Below, piece by piece: positions 17,519 through 27,725 of a stretch of 64,000 bases of DNA. The first letter of the stretch is position 1. Each line of letters starts with the position of its first letter. Source of the stretch: Paraburkholderia antibiotica (GTDB lineage: Bacteria; Pseudomonadota; Gammaproteobacteria; Burkholderiales; Burkholderiaceae). The stretch spans positions 583,192-647,191 of the forward strand of contig NZ_JABBFZ010000002.1 in NCBI RefSeq assembly GCF_012927125.1, written 5' to 3'. The translations under genes were made by a program, and so were the position numbers. Under the pieces are notes generated by a model. That model saw nothing but the letters and a program-made list of their open reading frames with translations. It was not told the DNA's origin and did not search any database.

Positions 17519-18898
17519 TCAGCACTTGGTCGGCGTTGCCGGACCGGCCGCATGCTGGTGCAATTCGGGCGGCGTCGCGTTGCCGCCGTGTTTGTCGAGG
17601 AATTTGCATGCACTGACGATGTCGTCGGCGAGCAGCTCCGCCACGTTGCGGTTCACATGCGGCCTGACCACCACCCGCAGGCTGTTGACCGACTCGGCAT
17701 TCGGCGGCATCGAATAAGCCGCGAGCACCCAGCCTTTCTCCCGGACCTTGTTCGAGACGTCGAATTCGTTGAATTTCTTTATCTTGCTGTCGAGCGTCAC
17801 GGCGACCACCGGAATCCGCTGCGCTTCGTTCATCATCGTGAAGTAGCCGCTTTCGACCAGAATGCCGCGCAACGCAATCGCGTTGTCGAGCGTGTGCTGC
17901 ATGATCCTGCGATAACCTTCGAAACCCTGCCTGAGAAACATGTAGTACTGCACGGCCACCTGAAAAGCGTTGCGGCTGAAGTTCAGCGTCGCGGTCGGCA
18001 TTTCGCCGCCCAGGTAGTTCACGTAGAACACCAGTTCCTCGTTGAATACCTTGCGTTCGCGAAACACGATCCAGCCGAGGCCCGGCGGCACCAGGCCGTA
18101 TTTGTGTCCCGACGCGTTGATCGACTGCACGCGCGGCAGCCGGAAATCCCATTCGTAGTCGGGATAGAGGAACGGATTGACGAAGCCGCCGGACGCGCCG
18201 TCGATATGCATCGGAATGGAAATGCCGGTGCGCCGCTCGTAGTCGTCGAGCCAGTCGTGAATGCCCTGAATGTCGTCGTCCTCGCCGGTGAAGGTCTGCC
18301 CCGCAATCGCGACGACGGCAATCGTGTTCTCGTCGACATACTTGTCGAGATGTTCGGCGGTCAGCCGATAGTTGCCCGGCGTCAACGGTACGATGCGCGG
18401 CTCGACGTCGAAATAGCGAAAGAACTTCTTCCACACGATCTGCACGTTGCCGCCCGTCACCATGTTCGGCCTGCTACGGTCCTTGCCCTGTGCTTCGCGG
18501 CTCTTGCGCCAGTTCCACTTGTGCGCGAGACCCGCCAGCATGCAGGCCTCGGACGAGCCCACGGTCGCGGTGCCGTACGGCTCGACGTCTTTCGGTCCGT
18601 TCCAGAGCTGATGCAGCCATTTGACCATGCGCGTTTCCATCGCGAACACCTGCGGGTACATGTCATGGTCGATATAGTTCTTGAAGATATTGCGCTTCGC
18701 GGTCTCCGCTGCTTCAGGCTCGGCCCACGTCGTCACGAACGACGACATGTTCAGCATCGGATTCGCGTCGGTCCATTCCGCGCTGATCACGACAGCGGCA
18801 GCCGCGCGCGCGGACATCCCGTCTTTCGGAAATTCGTCTTCGGGAATCGAATAGTTGAATTCGTCGTACGGGGTGATCTTTTCGCTTGACGTAGCCAT
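17519..18898 (-). CDS. gadB: Glutamate decarboxylase
   Basis: 459 residues, close to the usual 466. This PLP enzyme converts glutamate to GABA and CO2 while consuming a cytoplasmic proton. Visible marks are YPQVFAMETRMVKWLHQLWN, GSSEACMLAGLAHKW, HIDGASGGFVNPF and SINASGHKYGL, where Lys266 should be the PLP lysine. The N-terminus has the family's YSIPEDEFP. It is 27 bases after aspD and has no GABA antiporter gene beside it. The operon appears to be driven from the conserved motif upstream of aspT. A role in acid or energy stress follows from the family. Confidence 0.93.
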   Translation of the reverse strand: MATSSEKITPYDEFNYSIPEDEFPKDGMSARAAAAVVISAEWTDANPMLNMSSFVTTWAEPEAAETAKRNIFKNYIDHDMYPQVFAMETRMVKWLHQLWNGPKDVEPYGTATVGSSEACMLAGLAHKWNWRKSREAQGKDRSRPNMVTGGNVQIVWKKFFRYFDVEPRIVPLTPGNYRLTAEHLDKYVDENTIAVVAIAGQTFTGEDDDIQGIHDWLDDYERRTGISIPMHIDGASGGFVNPFLYPDYEWDFRLPRVQSINASGHKYGLVPPGLGWIVFRERKVFNEELVFYVNYLGGEMPTATLNFSRNAFQVAVQYYMFLRQGFEGYRRIMQHTLDNAIALRGILVESGYFTMMNEAQRIPVVAVTLDSKIKKFNEFDVSNKVREKGWVLAAYSMPPNAESVNSLRVVVRPHVNRNVAELLADDIVSACKFLDKHGGNATPPELHQHAAGPATPTKC

Positions 18899-18925
18899 CT
18901 CGTGCTCCTCGATACGCGGGTAGTG

Positions 18926-20599
18926 CTACAGGACCTTGTTCCTGTCGAGCGTGTTGCCGGTCGCCGCGTTGTAGCGCTCGACGTAATCGCCGAGCAGCGT
19001 GCGGATCGCCTGACCGATCTTGCGGTAGTCGGACTCGTTCAGATTCGCGAGCGACACGCGCCCCGACGGATGCTGCGTGCCGAAGCCGCGGCCGGGCAGC
19101 ACGACCACGCGCGCTTCGCGCGCAAGCCGGAATAGCAGCTCGGACGGCTCGGTGTTCTTCAGCAACCATTCGACGAACTCGCGACCGTACGCGCGCTCGC
19201 CGAGAAACTCCATGTCGAGGATCGTGTAGTAGTCGACCTGGTTGATGTCGCTGTCGTCGAACGTAATACCAATGCCGTCGTAGAGCGCGCGCTTGCGGCT
19301 GCGGATCAGCCGCTTCAGCGCCTTCTTGTACGCGTCAGGCGTATCCATCAGCGAAAACAGCGAGAACAGCACCATCTGCACCTGCTGCGGCGTCGACAGC
19401 CCCGCCGTGTGATTGAGCGCGACCGTGCGGCTGTCGGCGACGAGGCGGTCGATGAACTTCAGCTTGTCCGGTTCGGTCGTGATCGACTCGTAGCGGTGAT
19501 GCAGTTCCTTCTTCACGTCCTTCGGCAACTCGCCGATCAGCCGGTCGAAAATATTGTCGCGATGCGTGACGATCGTGCCGAGCCGCCAGCCGGTCGCGCC
19601 GAAGTACTTCGAATACGAGTAGACGAGAATGGTGTTCTTCGGCGCGAGCGCGAACAGCGACACGAAGTCGTCGGCGAAGGTGCCGTACACGTCATCGGTG
19701 AGCAGGATCAGATCGGGGCGCTCGTTGACGATCTCGGCCACGTACTGAAGACTTTCGTCGCTGATCCGCACCGAAGGCGGATTGCTCGGATTGACGAGAA
19801 AGAACGCCTTCACCTTCGGATCGCGCAACTTGTCGAGTTCCTTTTTCGAGTACTGCCAGTTCTTTTCGACATCGGCATTCACGTCGACGACCGCCAGCTG
19901 ATAGTCGTTGAGCCCCGGAATCTCGATGTATGGCGTGAAAATCGGCATGCCGAGCGCGATCGTGTCGCCGGACTTGATCAGGTGATTCTGCCGCATCGTG
20001 TTGAAGATGTAGGTCATCGCGGCAGTGCCGCCTTCGACCGCGAAAATGTCGAACTCGCCGATGAACGGATGCTTACCGATCATCTCGCGGCGCAGATACT
20101 GACCGACGATAACCTCGGAGAGCTTCAGCATCCGGTCCGGCACCGGATAGTTCGACGCGAGAATGCCCTCGCACATTTCGTACAGGAAGTCGCTCGCGGA
20201 CAGCCCGAGCTGATCGCGCACATAAGACACGGCGCTCGCGAGAAAGGCGATGCCCGGCACGCCCTTGTTGCCGCGCAAAAACAGCTCGAAGCGCTCGACC
20301 AGGCCATCGCGCTTCGGAAAGCCGCCGACGCCCTCCGGCAGATACGCAAACGAGCGCTCCGCCTCGCGCATCGCGAAGAGGCCCAGTTGCCAGAAGCCAT
20401 GGCGCGGAATCGTCGCGACGAAGTTAGGGTTACCGCGCCCGGCATTGAGCATCGCCAGATTCGCGGGCCGCTCGACCGCGCCGCCGCCCGCCGCCTTGAT
20501 CAACTCGTCTTTCAGCTCGAACGGGCTGAGCGCCGCCAGCCTCGCCGCCTTGTCCTTGTCTTTGTCCTTCTCGGCGTCCTGTTTGTCCCGCTTGTTCAT
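18926..20599 (-). CDS. aspD: Bifunctional aspartate transaminase / aspartate 4-decarboxylase
   Basis: 557 residues with a GGAGGAG site just before the ATG at 20599. A very charged N-terminal stretch (KRDKQDAEKDKDKDK) precedes the fold-type I PLP domain. GRGNPNF, FLVNPSNPPSVRISDESL and the PLP lysine in VYSYSKYFGATGWRLG are visible. It converts aspartate to alanine and CO2 in the cytoplasm. Together with the aspT antiporter just upstream it forms the known aspartate-in/alanine-out cycle, which generates a proton motive force and consumes protons. Confidence 0.92.
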   Translation of the reverse strand: MNKRDKQDAEKDKDKDKAARLAALSPFELKDELIKAAGGGAVERPANLAMLNAGRGNPNFVATIPRHGFWQLGLFAMREAERSFAYLPEGVGGFPKRDGLVERFELFLRGNKGVPGIAFLASAVSYVRDQLGLSASDFLYEMCEGILASNYPVPDRMLKLSEVIVGQYLRREMIGKHPFIGEFDIFAVEGGTAAMTYIFNTMRQNHLIKSGDTIALGMPIFTPYIEIPGLNDYQLAVVDVNADVEKNWQYSKKELDKLRDPKVKAFFLVNPSNPPSVRISDESLQYVAEIVNERPDLILLTDDVYGTFADDFVSLFALAPKNTILVYSYSKYFGATGWRLGTIVTHRDNIFDRLIGELPKDVKKELHHRYESITTEPDKLKFIDRLVADSRTVALNHTAGLSTPQQVQMVLFSLFSLMDTPDAYKKALKRLIRSRKRALYDGIGITFDDSDINQVDYYTILDMEFLGERAYGREFVEWLLKNTEPSELLFRLAREARVVVLPGRGFGTQHPSGRVSLANLNESDYRKIGQAIRTLLGDYVERYNAATGNTLDRNKVL

Positions 20600-20678
20600 G
20601 TCTCCTCCTGAACGCAATTGCTGCGCAGTGTTCGTTCCGCTACGGCCAATCCGGCGTCGCCGCGAGCGACACGCCCGC

Positions 20679-22460
20679 TCACGCCATCAGCATCACCACG
20701 ACCATCCCCCAGATCGTCAGCAGCGTATTGCCCACCGCATACGTCACGGTGTAGCCGAGGCCGGGGATCTGGCTTTTCGCGGCATCGCAGATCATGCCGA
20801 GCGCGGCGGTCGTCGTTCGCGAACCGGCGCAGACGCCAAGCAGGATGGCCGGATGAAAGTGGAACACGTAGCGCGCGATGAACATGCCGAGGATCAACGG
20901 CAGCGACGTCGCGACGATGCCCCACAGGAACAGGCCGACGCCGAGGCTCTGCAAGCCGGCGATAAATCCCGGCCCCGCCGTCAAGCCGATCACCGCGATG
21001 AAGACGTTGAGTCCCACCGAGTTCATGAACCAGACCGTCGGCTCCGGAATCCGGCCGAAAGTCGGATGAATGGCCCGCAGCCAGCCGAACACGAGACCGG
21101 CGATCAGCGCGCCGCCAGCTGTCGACAGCGTGAGCGGAATCCCTGCAACGTTGATGACGACGGCGCCCACCAGCGCGCCGATCGTGATCGCGAGCATGAC
21201 GAACGCGACATCCGTCACGTTGGTCGCGCGATCGAGCACGCCGAGTACTTTCGCGGCGGCGCTCGTGTCCTGAGTGCGCCCGACGATCGTGATCGTGTCG
21301 CCGCGATGCAGCTTCGTGCTCGGCAGAATCGGAATCTGCGTTTCCGTCGGGCCGCGCTTGATCTTGCGCAGAAAGACGCCGCGCGCGAGCGGCAGGTCGG
21401 CGAGTTCCTGCAGGGTTTTGCCATCCACGGTCTTGCTCGTCACGTAGACGTCCACCCCTTCGGCGGGCACGGCCAGCAGTTCGGGGTCGTCCACTTCGAT
21501 CGCGCGGGCGCGGCGCACCGCGAGCGTGTGATCGCCGCCCTCGTCGAGCGTCGTGCCATTCGCGGCATTCGCAGCACTCGCAGCATTCGCGCCGCCGGCG
21601 CCGAGCACCGCGACCAGCTGATCGCGCGGGCCCGCTATCGCGACGACGTCGTCCGCCTGCAGCACCATGTCGAGCGTCGCCTCCTCGATCTTGTCGCCAT
21701 GGCGGATACGCTCGATAAAGAGCCGCGTGTTCTCCGGCTGCAACGCCTCGACCTGACTCACGGTCTTGCCGCACGCGGGGCTATCCGCCACCACGCGATA
21801 CGCGCGCAGCTCGTAGCGATGCCACGCCTGACCGCCGCCGCCCAGCTCCGTCGTGCCGCCGAGCGTCGCTTCGTACTCCTTGCAGGCCGCGACGAGATCG
21901 ATACGCAGCAGTCGCGGCCCGAGCGTCGCGAGAAGCACCGCCGAGCCGACCGTGCCGAATATGTACGTGACCGCGTACGCGGTCGGCATCGCATCGATTA
22001 GCGCCTTGGCTTCGTCGGGCGATCTGCCCAGCCGGTTGATCGCATCCGACGCGAGCCCCATCGATGCCGAAATGGTTTGCGAGCCGGCGAACAGGCCGGC
22101 CGCCGAACCGATGTCGTAGCCCGCGATCTTCGACACGAGCACCGCCGCGCCCAACGACAGCACCGCCTGCACGGCGGCGAACAGCGCCTGCGGCAAGCCG
22201 TCTTTCGCGAGACCGCGCACGAACTGCGGGCCGACGCCGTAGCCCACCGCGAACAGAAAGATCAGAAAGAAGATCGACTTCACGTTCGGCGAGATGGTGA
22301 TGTGCAACTGGCCGATTGCGATGGCGACCAGCAGCGTCGCCGTCACCGCGCCGAGACTGAACCCTTTATAGCTTTTTCCGCCGATCCAGTAACCGATCGC
22401 AAGCGACAGGAAGACCGCGAGTTCCGGGTACTGTCGTAACGTCGTAACGAGCCAGGTCAT
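20679..22460 (-). CDS. aspT: Aspartate:alanine antiporter
   Basis: 593 residues of the AspT/YidE/YbjL family. Order: N-terminal helices ([23 protein letters not shown]), then [22 protein letters not shown], a central cytoplasmic region with two TrkA_C (RCK_C)-like domains (about residues 205-365), and a second helix block ending [10 protein letters not shown]. It exchanges aspartate for alanine, electrogenically coupled to aspD. An Ala/Asn-rich repeat ([12 protein letters not shown]) lies between the two RCK_C domains. The start at 22460 follows GAGGGC. The conserved GACCAAGGTC motif lies 156 bases upstream. Confidence 0.9.
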   Translation of the reverse strand: MTWLVTTLRQYPELAVFLSLAIGYWIGGKSYKGFSLGAVTATLLVAIAIGQLHITISPNVKSIFFLIFLFAVGYGVGPQFVRGLAKDGLPQALFAAVQAVLSLGAAVLVSKIAGYDIGSAAGLFAGSQTISASMGLASDAINRLGRSPDEAKALIDAMPTAYAVTYIFGTVGSAVLLATLGPRLLRIDLVAACKEYEATLGGTTELGGGGQAWHRYELRAYRVVADSPACGKTVSQVEALQPENTRLFIERIRHGDKIEEATLDMVLQADDVVAIAGPRDQLVAVLGAGGANAASAANAANGTTLDEGGDHTLAVRRARAIEVDDPELLAVPAEGVDVYVTSKTVDGKTLQELADLPLARGVFLRKIKRGPTETQIPILPSTKLHRGDTITIVGRTQDTSAAAKVLGVLDRATNVTDVAFVMLAITIGALVGAVVINVAGIPLTLSTAGGALIAGLVFGWLRAIHPTFGRIPEPTVWFMNSVGLNVFIAVIGLTAGPGFIAGLQSLGVGLFLWGIVATSLPLILGMFIARYVFHFHPAILLGVCAGSRTTTAALGMICDAAKSQIPGLGYTVTYAVGNTLLTIWGMVVVMLMA

Positions 22461-22616
22461 CGTAGCCCTCGTCTGCGGTTCGCCCGTCGACACGATGTGA
22501 GAGCGGGTGAATGGTCAATGAATAGCGGCGGTCGACTTTCGATCACGCACAGCCGATCTGCGCAAGCGGTCTCTCGTTCTGCATACAATGGTTCTTCCAC
22601 CGGGACAAAACAATAC

Positions 22617-22626
22617 GACCTTGGTC
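22617..22626 (-). promoter_or_regulatory. Regulon motif GACCAAGGTC upstream of aspT
   Basis: An exact copy reading toward aspT (plus strand GACCTTGGTC), followed on the sense strand by GTATTG. It lies 156 bases before the aspT start, in the gap between the secreted-protein gene and aspT. It shares orientation and the AT at +3/+4 after the motif with six other copies. Confidence 0.7.
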
Positions 22627-22649
22627 CCACCCCGGCGCGCCGCACGAAC

Positions 22650-23054
22650 CTATTTCCTGAGGAGCTTCCACGGCCCGTTGCCGCTCCTGCAGGCGATCGG
22701 CGTCAGACTTTGCGTCTGCCCCTTCGCCAGCGCGACGAGCGTCACGCTGCGGCAGGTTCGCTCGCCGTCCTTCGACGTATCGTGCGGCGTCACCGTGCCC
22801 GTGATCGACACCGGGTTGCCCGTGCCCGCATTGCTCCATTCGAGCGCTTCGCCGTCCTGTTTCGTATCGAGCGCTTTTTGCGCGGCGGCATTCAGCGCTT
22901 TGCGATCGGCGTCGCGCATGTAGGTAATGGGTGTGTCTTTCAGGAAGTTGAGGTTGGCCGCGTGGCCTGCGTTCGCGCTTATCAGCAGCGCCAGCGCCGC
23001 GAGCGCGCGTGCGGCCGGACGAAATCGGAGTCGGAATCGAAATTGGCAGGACAT
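22650..23054 (-). CDS. Secreted surface-antigen-like protein (134 aa)
   Basis: 134 residues. The N-terminus is an Arg-rich signal peptide with hydrophobic core ALAALALLISANAGHA (cleavage about residue 33). The mature part has DRKALNAAAQKALDTKQDGEALEW followed by GTVTPHDTSKDGERTCRSV, resembling the C-terminal domain of RT0821/17-kDa surface-antigen proteins. Two Cys residues (TCRSV, IACRSG) could pair in the periplasm. It starts 36 bases after the SulP gene, so it is probably in the same transcript. Function unknown. Confidence 0.72.
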   Translation of the reverse strand: MSCQFRFRLRFRPAARALAALALLISANAGHAANLNFLKDTPITYMRDADRKALNAAAQKALDTKQDGEALEWSNAGTGNPVSITGTVTPHDTSKDGERTCRSVTLVALAKGQTQSLTPIACRSGNGPWKLLRK

Positions 23055-23090
23055 GGCTAGCTCTCCTCGCTACAGGGTGCGCTCCGCGCG

Positions 23091-24824
23091 CTAGATGGCA
23101 GTGCGCGGCACGCCGTGCGCATCGTCCGCGCGCGGGCCGCCCGAGCCGAATGCATCGACGAGATCCGCCACCGACGTGCGTCGATCGATCGGGCCAATGC
23201 GCGCTTCGAGTCCTTCGGCACGCAGCATGTCACGCACGTCCGCATGAGCGCCGGCGACTTTCAGCGCGATACCGGAAGCGCGCAGTGCCGCATCCAGCAC
23301 GTCGAACATGCGCGCGCCCGCCAGATCGACGAGCGGCGCCGCGGACAGATCGCAGATCACGAGGCGAACCGGCGCGGGCGCGGCGCGAATCATCCGCCAG
23401 ATCGTCTCGCGCACGTGCTCGACGTTGAAATACAGCAGCGCCGCCTCGACCCGCACGGCCAGCACGCCGGCCACGACCTCGTTGTCGGCATGGCGTTCGA
23501 GGTCCGAGAAATAGCGCGTGCCGGGAATGCGCCCCAACATCGCGACATGCGGATGCGCGGCGCGCCGGATGATCAACAGCATCGACACGAGTACCGCGAC
23601 GATCACGCCCTTCAGGATTCCCAACAACAGCACCGCCGCGAACGCCACCATCGAAATCGCGAATTCGAAGCGGCTCACGCGCCAGACATGCCGCAACTCG
23701 CCGATGTCGACGAGCCCCTTGACGGCCACCAACACGATCGCCGCGAGCACCACGTTGGGCAGATTGGCAAGCAGCCCCGTGAGGAACAGCAGCGCGATGC
23801 CGATCGCCAGCGACGCGAACACGAGCGCCAGCGTGCTTTTCGCGCCCGCCTTGTCGTTCACCGACGATTGCGACAGCCCGCCCGCGACCGGGAGCGCCTG
23901 GAACAGCCCGGCGGCGAGATTGGCCGCGCCAAGGCCGAGCAGTTCCTGGCGCGCATCGATCTCGTCGCCATGTGCGCGCGCGAGCGAGCGCGCGGCCGAC
24001 ACGCTTTCGACATACGCGAGCAACAGGCACGCGAACGCGAGCGGCACGATGCCGTCGACGTCGCGCAGGCGCAGCCCCGGCAAATGGAATGCGGGCAAGC
24101 CGCGCGGCAGCGCGCCCACCAGCGCGAAGCCCGCGCCGGCCAGCGGCGTGACCGACAACACGACGATCGACACCGCCACCACGCCGAGCGCCACCGGCCG
24201 GCCCGGCAGAAATTTTTCGCCGAGCAGCAGCAGCGCGATGCACACGACGCCGAACACGAGCACGCTGACGTTGGTGTGCGAAATCTGCGCGCCCAGCACC
24301 GCGATCCGCTCGAAGAAAAACTCGCCGCCGCCCTTCACGCCGAACAGCTTCGGCAGCTGCGTCATTGCAATGGTCAGCGCCGCGCCCGCCTTGAAGCCGA
24401 GCAGGATCGTCTCGCTGATGAAGCTGACGAGCGAACTCAGCCGTAACAGCCAGCCGATCACGCACATGCACGCAATCAGCAACGACGTGAGCGCCGCGAT
24501 CGAGGCCCAGCGCGCCGCATCGCCGTCGGCCATGCCGGCGACGGTCACGCCGACCAGCATCGAGATCGCCGAGGTCGGTCCGATCGCGAGTTGACGCGAC
24601 GAGCCGAACGGCGCGTACAGCAGGCCGCCGACCAGATAGCCGTAGATTCCGTATTGCGGCGGCAAGCCGGCCAGCGACGCATACGCGAGCGACACCGGAA
24701 TGCCGTAGGCCGCGAGCGTCACGCCGGCGACCGCGTCGTTCAGCAGCCAGCGCGGCCGATAACCGCGCAGCCACTGCATGGGCGGCAACGCGGCGCGCCA
24801 GCCGCGTGCGGGCGACGCGGTCAT
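23091..24824 (-). CDS. SulP family anion transporter with STAS domain
   Basis: 577 residues from the ATG at 24824; a TTG at 24857 after GAGGC is an alternative start. The membrane domain opens with WLLNDAVAGVTLAAYGIPVS and continues through YGIYGYLVGGLLYAPFGSSR, the SulP signature. The C-terminal STAS domain (about 435-560) holds VICDLSAAPLVDLAGARMFD. The family moves sulfate, bicarbonate or dicarboxylates; the substrate is not decidable here. The conserved motif sits 160 bases upstream. In its setting with decarboxylases, bicarbonate or dicarboxylate is attractive but speculative. Confidence 0.9.
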   Translation of the reverse strand: MTASPARGWRAALPPMQWLRGYRPRWLLNDAVAGVTLAAYGIPVSLAYASLAGLPPQYGIYGYLVGGLLYAPFGSSRQLAIGPTSAISMLVGVTVAGMADGDAARWASIAALTSLLIACMCVIGWLLRLSSLVSFISETILLGFKAGAALTIAMTQLPKLFGVKGGGEFFFERIAVLGAQISHTNVSVLVFGVVCIALLLLGEKFLPGRPVALGVVAVSIVVLSVTPLAGAGFALVGALPRGLPAFHLPGLRLRDVDGIVPLAFACLLLAYVESVSAARSLARAHGDEIDARQELLGLGAANLAAGLFQALPVAGGLSQSSVNDKAGAKSTLALVFASLAIGIALLFLTGLLANLPNVVLAAIVLVAVKGLVDIGELRHVWRVSRFEFAISMVAFAAVLLLGILKGVIVAVLVSMLLIIRRAAHPHVAMLGRIPGTRYFSDLERHADNEVVAGVLAVRVEAALLYFNVEHVRETIWRMIRAAPAPVRLVICDLSAAPLVDLAGARMFDVLDAALRASGIALKVAGAHADVRDMLRAEGLEARIGPIDRRTSVADLVDAFGSGGPRADDAHGVPRTAI

Positions 24825-24984
24825 CGAAAGACCGCTGCCGCTGGATTCGTTGCTCAACGTAGCGCCTCGCGTACGGAAGCCGATCGGAAGAAAACCCGCG
24901 TGCGGCGCGGCGCGCCCGAATTCGAGCCGAGGGCCGCGCGTGCCTGCTTCGAAGCGTAGCCTTCCGTCCGCGCGCTTCGCATCG

Positions 24985-24994
24985 GACCTTGGTC
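24985..24994 (-). promoter_or_regulatory. Regulon motif GACCAAGGTC upstream of SulP gene
   Basis: An exact copy reading toward the SulP gene, followed on the sense strand by CGATGC. A TACGCT hexamer about 27 bases further could be the -10 element, which would place the motif centre near -41. Confidence 0.7.
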
Positions 24995-25023
24995 GTAGAG
25001 GCGCTGGTGTACCGCACCGCCGC

Positions 25024-25989
25024 TCAAAGCGCATCCTTGACGCGCTGCCACGAACTGTCCGGATCGAACTCGGTAATCGGCGGCGCATGCGCGCCGCGAT
25101 CCTTCTGGTAGATCACGCCGTTGTTGTTGACGACGAAGGTCATTACGCCGCTCGTGCCGTAGCGCGCCGGATAGGCGACCATCGCGAATCCGGCGAGCAT
25201 GTGCCCGTTGATCACGTAGCTGAACGCGCCGCCCGGCGCGTGCCGGCCCTGCCGAGTCAGGATGCGGAAGTGGTAGCCGCGATAAGGATCGCCGGCCACG
25301 TGGCCTTTCAGGTATTCCGAACTGGCGGCGACGAGCGGCCCGAACGGACTCGGCTCCGCGTCGCTGTCTTCATCGGTGTGCCAGTAGAGGCCGTCCTGCT
25401 TGCCCGGCGTACTGGCGAGTTTTTGTGCGTATTCGAGCAGGCCGTCGTGATTGCGATCGCGCGATGCGTATTCGCGCTGCGCGTCGAGATAGGCACGCAG
25501 CACCTTGATCGCTTCGTGCTCGTTCGCGCCGATGCGTCGGTTGATGATCTCGTCTTCGCCCTGCTCGGTCGCGAATCGCCACGTACCGCCTTCCTTCACG
25601 AGCGGAATCGGCATCGGCCACGCCTCGTCGCCGACCAGCAGAATGCGCCGGGTCTGACCCGCGTCGTCGAATGCGTGAAAGGCTTCGAGCTCGGCGCTCG
25701 CCTTGGCCCAGTTCGCCTCGTTCTCCGCGTGATCGGGCGACGCCACGAGGCTCTTGTGCGTGTCGCCGAAGATGCTGATCAGCGCCGCTTCGTCGCCGGC
25801 TTTCAGCGCGTCGGACAGCGCGCTGACCGCTTCCTCCGGCGTCGCGAAGGTTCGTTGTCCGGCGCCGAACGCGGCCAGCGGCAACGCCAACATCGACGCA
25901 AAAACCAGCGCACTCAGCCCGCGCGCCGCGGCGACCCTGGCGCGCGACGCGTCGCGCGTGCGCCTGCCGGTGATGTTCCGCTCGATCAT
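25024..25989 (-). CDS. DUF2950 family protein, exported
   Basis: 321 residues from the ATG at 25989, which is preceded by AGGGG; an ATG six bases upstream is also possible. The N-terminal hydrophobic segment GLSALVFASMLALPLAAFG is a signal peptide. The mature protein matches DUF2950: FATPEEAVSALSDALKAGD, LYWHTDEDSDAEPSPFGPL, GYHFRILTRQG and YPARYGTSGVMTFVVNNNG. It is directly downstream (9 bases) of the DUF3300 gene and surely cotranscribed. The family's biochemical role is unknown; the pairing with DUF3300 recurs in proteobacteria. Confidence 0.87.
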   Translation of the reverse strand: MIERNITGRRTRDASRARVAAARGLSALVFASMLALPLAAFGAGQRTFATPEEAVSALSDALKAGDEAALISIFGDTHKSLVASPDHAENEANWAKASAELEAFHAFDDAGQTRRILLVGDEAWPMPIPLVKEGGTWRFATEQGEDEIINRRIGANEHEAIKVLRAYLDAQREYASRDRNHDGLLEYAQKLASTPGKQDGLYWHTDEDSDAEPSPFGPLVAASSEYLKGHVAGDPYRGYHFRILTRQGRHAPGGAFSYVINGHMLAGFAMVAYPARYGTSGVMTFVVNNNGVIYQKDRGAHAPPITEFDPDSSWQRVKDAL

Positions 25990-25998
25990 GGCCATCCC

Positions 25999-27573
25999 CT
26001 ATCGCCGTCCGCCGCCGCGGCCGCCTCCGCCGCGCGCCGAAAAGTTGCCGCCGCCTCCGGCAAACCCGCCTCCTCCGCCGGCAAATCCGCCACCGCCACG
26101 GGCCGACGCGCGCGCCGACTGTCCGCGCGACTCGAACGATTGACGGCTCGCCGCGCCGCGCGCGCTGTTGGCCTGCGCGTCGTGCGCGGAGCCGTAGCCG
26201 CTGAAGGCCTCGCCGCCGCCGCGCGTTTGCGCGGCGCGCGGATTCACGTCGCGCGTGCCCGGCGAGGCCGCTGCGCGCTGCGCCGGCTGTTGCTGCGCCC
26301 GACCTTGCGCGCCCGCGCCGCCGCCGGCACTCCCCAAGCCGCCCCCGCCCGCTCCCGCGCCGGCACCCGCGCCGGCTCCTCCGAAACCGCCACCGCCACC
26401 AGCCCCACCACCACGCGACGGCGGATCGCCGACCCGCTGCGTGCGTGCCGAGCGATCCGCGACGCCGCTAACCTGGCCCGGCTTGCGATCCGGCACCCAC
26501 GCGGACGAGCCACCGCCCTGGCCACGACCGCCACCGCCACCACCACCGCGATTGATATCGCCCGTATTGATGTTGCCGCGCTCGACGCTCCGATCGCCCC
26601 GGTTGACGGTCCGGTCGCCGCGCTCGACGTTTCGCTCGTGATTGATATTGATGTTGTTGTTACCGCCGCCTCCGTAATTCGTCTCGTAGTGGCCGCCGTT
26701 CCACGCGGCGGTGATCGCCGCGCCCCAGATCAGCCCCGTCGCGAGCGCGGCGCCCGGCGCGTACGGATAGTAGTAAGCCGGATACGGCGTGGGCGCGTAC
26801 GCATAGGTCACCGGCGCGCTGGCCACGACGACGGTCTGCGGGTTGTACTGCGGCACGTAGATCACCTGCGGATCGGCCGGCTGGATCTTGATCACTTCTT
26901 TCTCGACGACCACGACCTGCTTGTCGTCGGATTTCAGATGCCCCGCCGTCTGCGTTTTGCGCCGGAAACGCTGCACCGCTTCGAGCACCGCGCCCTGATC
27001 GGCCACGACCGCTTCGCCGAGCGCGGTCGTCCAGTCGAGATCGGTGCTCATTTTCTTGACGATCTCGGGGTAATTGAGCAGCGCCTTCACCGGGTCCTGC
27101 CACGCGTCGTTGAGCTTCAGCGATTTGTCGGTCTTGTGCCGATCGAGAAAGCGGTCGGCCTGGACGATTTCCACCGGATAGGTCGAGGCAGGAAGAATGA
27201 TCGCGATCAGATCGTCCGGATAGAGCGCGATCGGCCCGACGAGGTTGTCGAGCGTCGCCGCCGGCACCGCTGCGTTCGCGGGAGCGGCCGCGGGGGCCTG
27301 CGCCAACGAAGGTGCAACGAAAAACGGGAAGAACGGCGCGCCGCAGCACGCGACGAGCGTCGCGCGTAGGGCGACGGCAAGCGCTGCGCGCAGCGGGGTG
27401 AAAGGTGTATGCGGAAGATGCGGCAGGCGCTGTGCATGCAGTACACGCCGCACGCACGAGCACCGCCCTCCGGCGGGTGCCGTCGTCGGCGGAAAGAACG
27501 GAACGATCCGAACCAGCCGGACCCACCAAACGCCCCGGCCGATCCGTTCACGAGCATGCGTAACGCGGCCCAT
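25999..27573 (-). CDS. DUF3300 family protein with Gly-rich C-terminal tail
   Basis: 524 residues from the ATG at 27573, which has GAGGGGAA six bases upstream. A long basic N-terminus ends in a hydrophobic export segment (about 60-83). The DUF3300 core (about 90-260) shows LDNLVGPIALYPDDLIAIIL, PVEIVQADRFL and VIYVPQYNPQTVVVA. The rest is low-complexity: RGDR/ERGN repeats, then Gly-rich runs with RGG-like tracts. The tail suggests an envelope or RNA/polyanion-binding surface, but function is unknown. The conserved motif lies 152 bases upstream. The open frame continues upstream of the chosen start, so the N-terminus is not certain. Confidence 0.82.
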   Translation of the reverse strand: MGRVTHARERIGRGVWWVRLVRIVPFFPPTTAPAGGRCSCVRRVLHAQRLPHLPHTPFTPLRAALAVALRATLVACCGAPFFPFFVAPSLAQAPAAAPANAAVPAATLDNLVGPIALYPDDLIAIILPASTYPVEIVQADRFLDRHKTDKSLKLNDAWQDPVKALLNYPEIVKKMSTDLDWTTALGEAVVADQGAVLEAVQRFRRKTQTAGHLKSDDKQVVVVEKEVIKIQPADPQVIYVPQYNPQTVVVASAPVTYAYAPTPYPAYYYPYAPGAALATGLIWGAAITAAWNGGHYETNYGGGGNNNININHERNVERGDRTVNRGDRSVERGNINTGDINRGGGGGGGRGQGGGSSAWVPDRKPGQVSGVADRSARTQRVGDPPSRGGGAGGGGGFGGAGAGAGAGAGGGGLGSAGGGAGAQGRAQQQPAQRAAASPGTRDVNPRAAQTRGGGEAFSGYGSAHDAQANSARGAASRQSFESRGQSARASARGGGGFAGGGGGFAGGGGNFSARGGGGRGGGRR

Positions 27574-27725
27574 CGATGCTTCCCCTCGCGCTTCGTCATC
27601 GATCCGCGTTGCCATGACTGCGGTACCGGCCCGCCGTCTTCGATCGACCTTATTCGAAGCAATGGAAACGAGACACACCTGTTGCATGCGTACAGTGTGG
27701 AAAGCGGTCGCGCGATTGCAAATAC

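Noticed and set aside
26030..26560. GC-rich repetitive DNA as a CRISPR or VNTR array
   Set aside because: The repeats encode the Gly-rich tail of the DUF3300 protein, vary in length and have no unique spacers.
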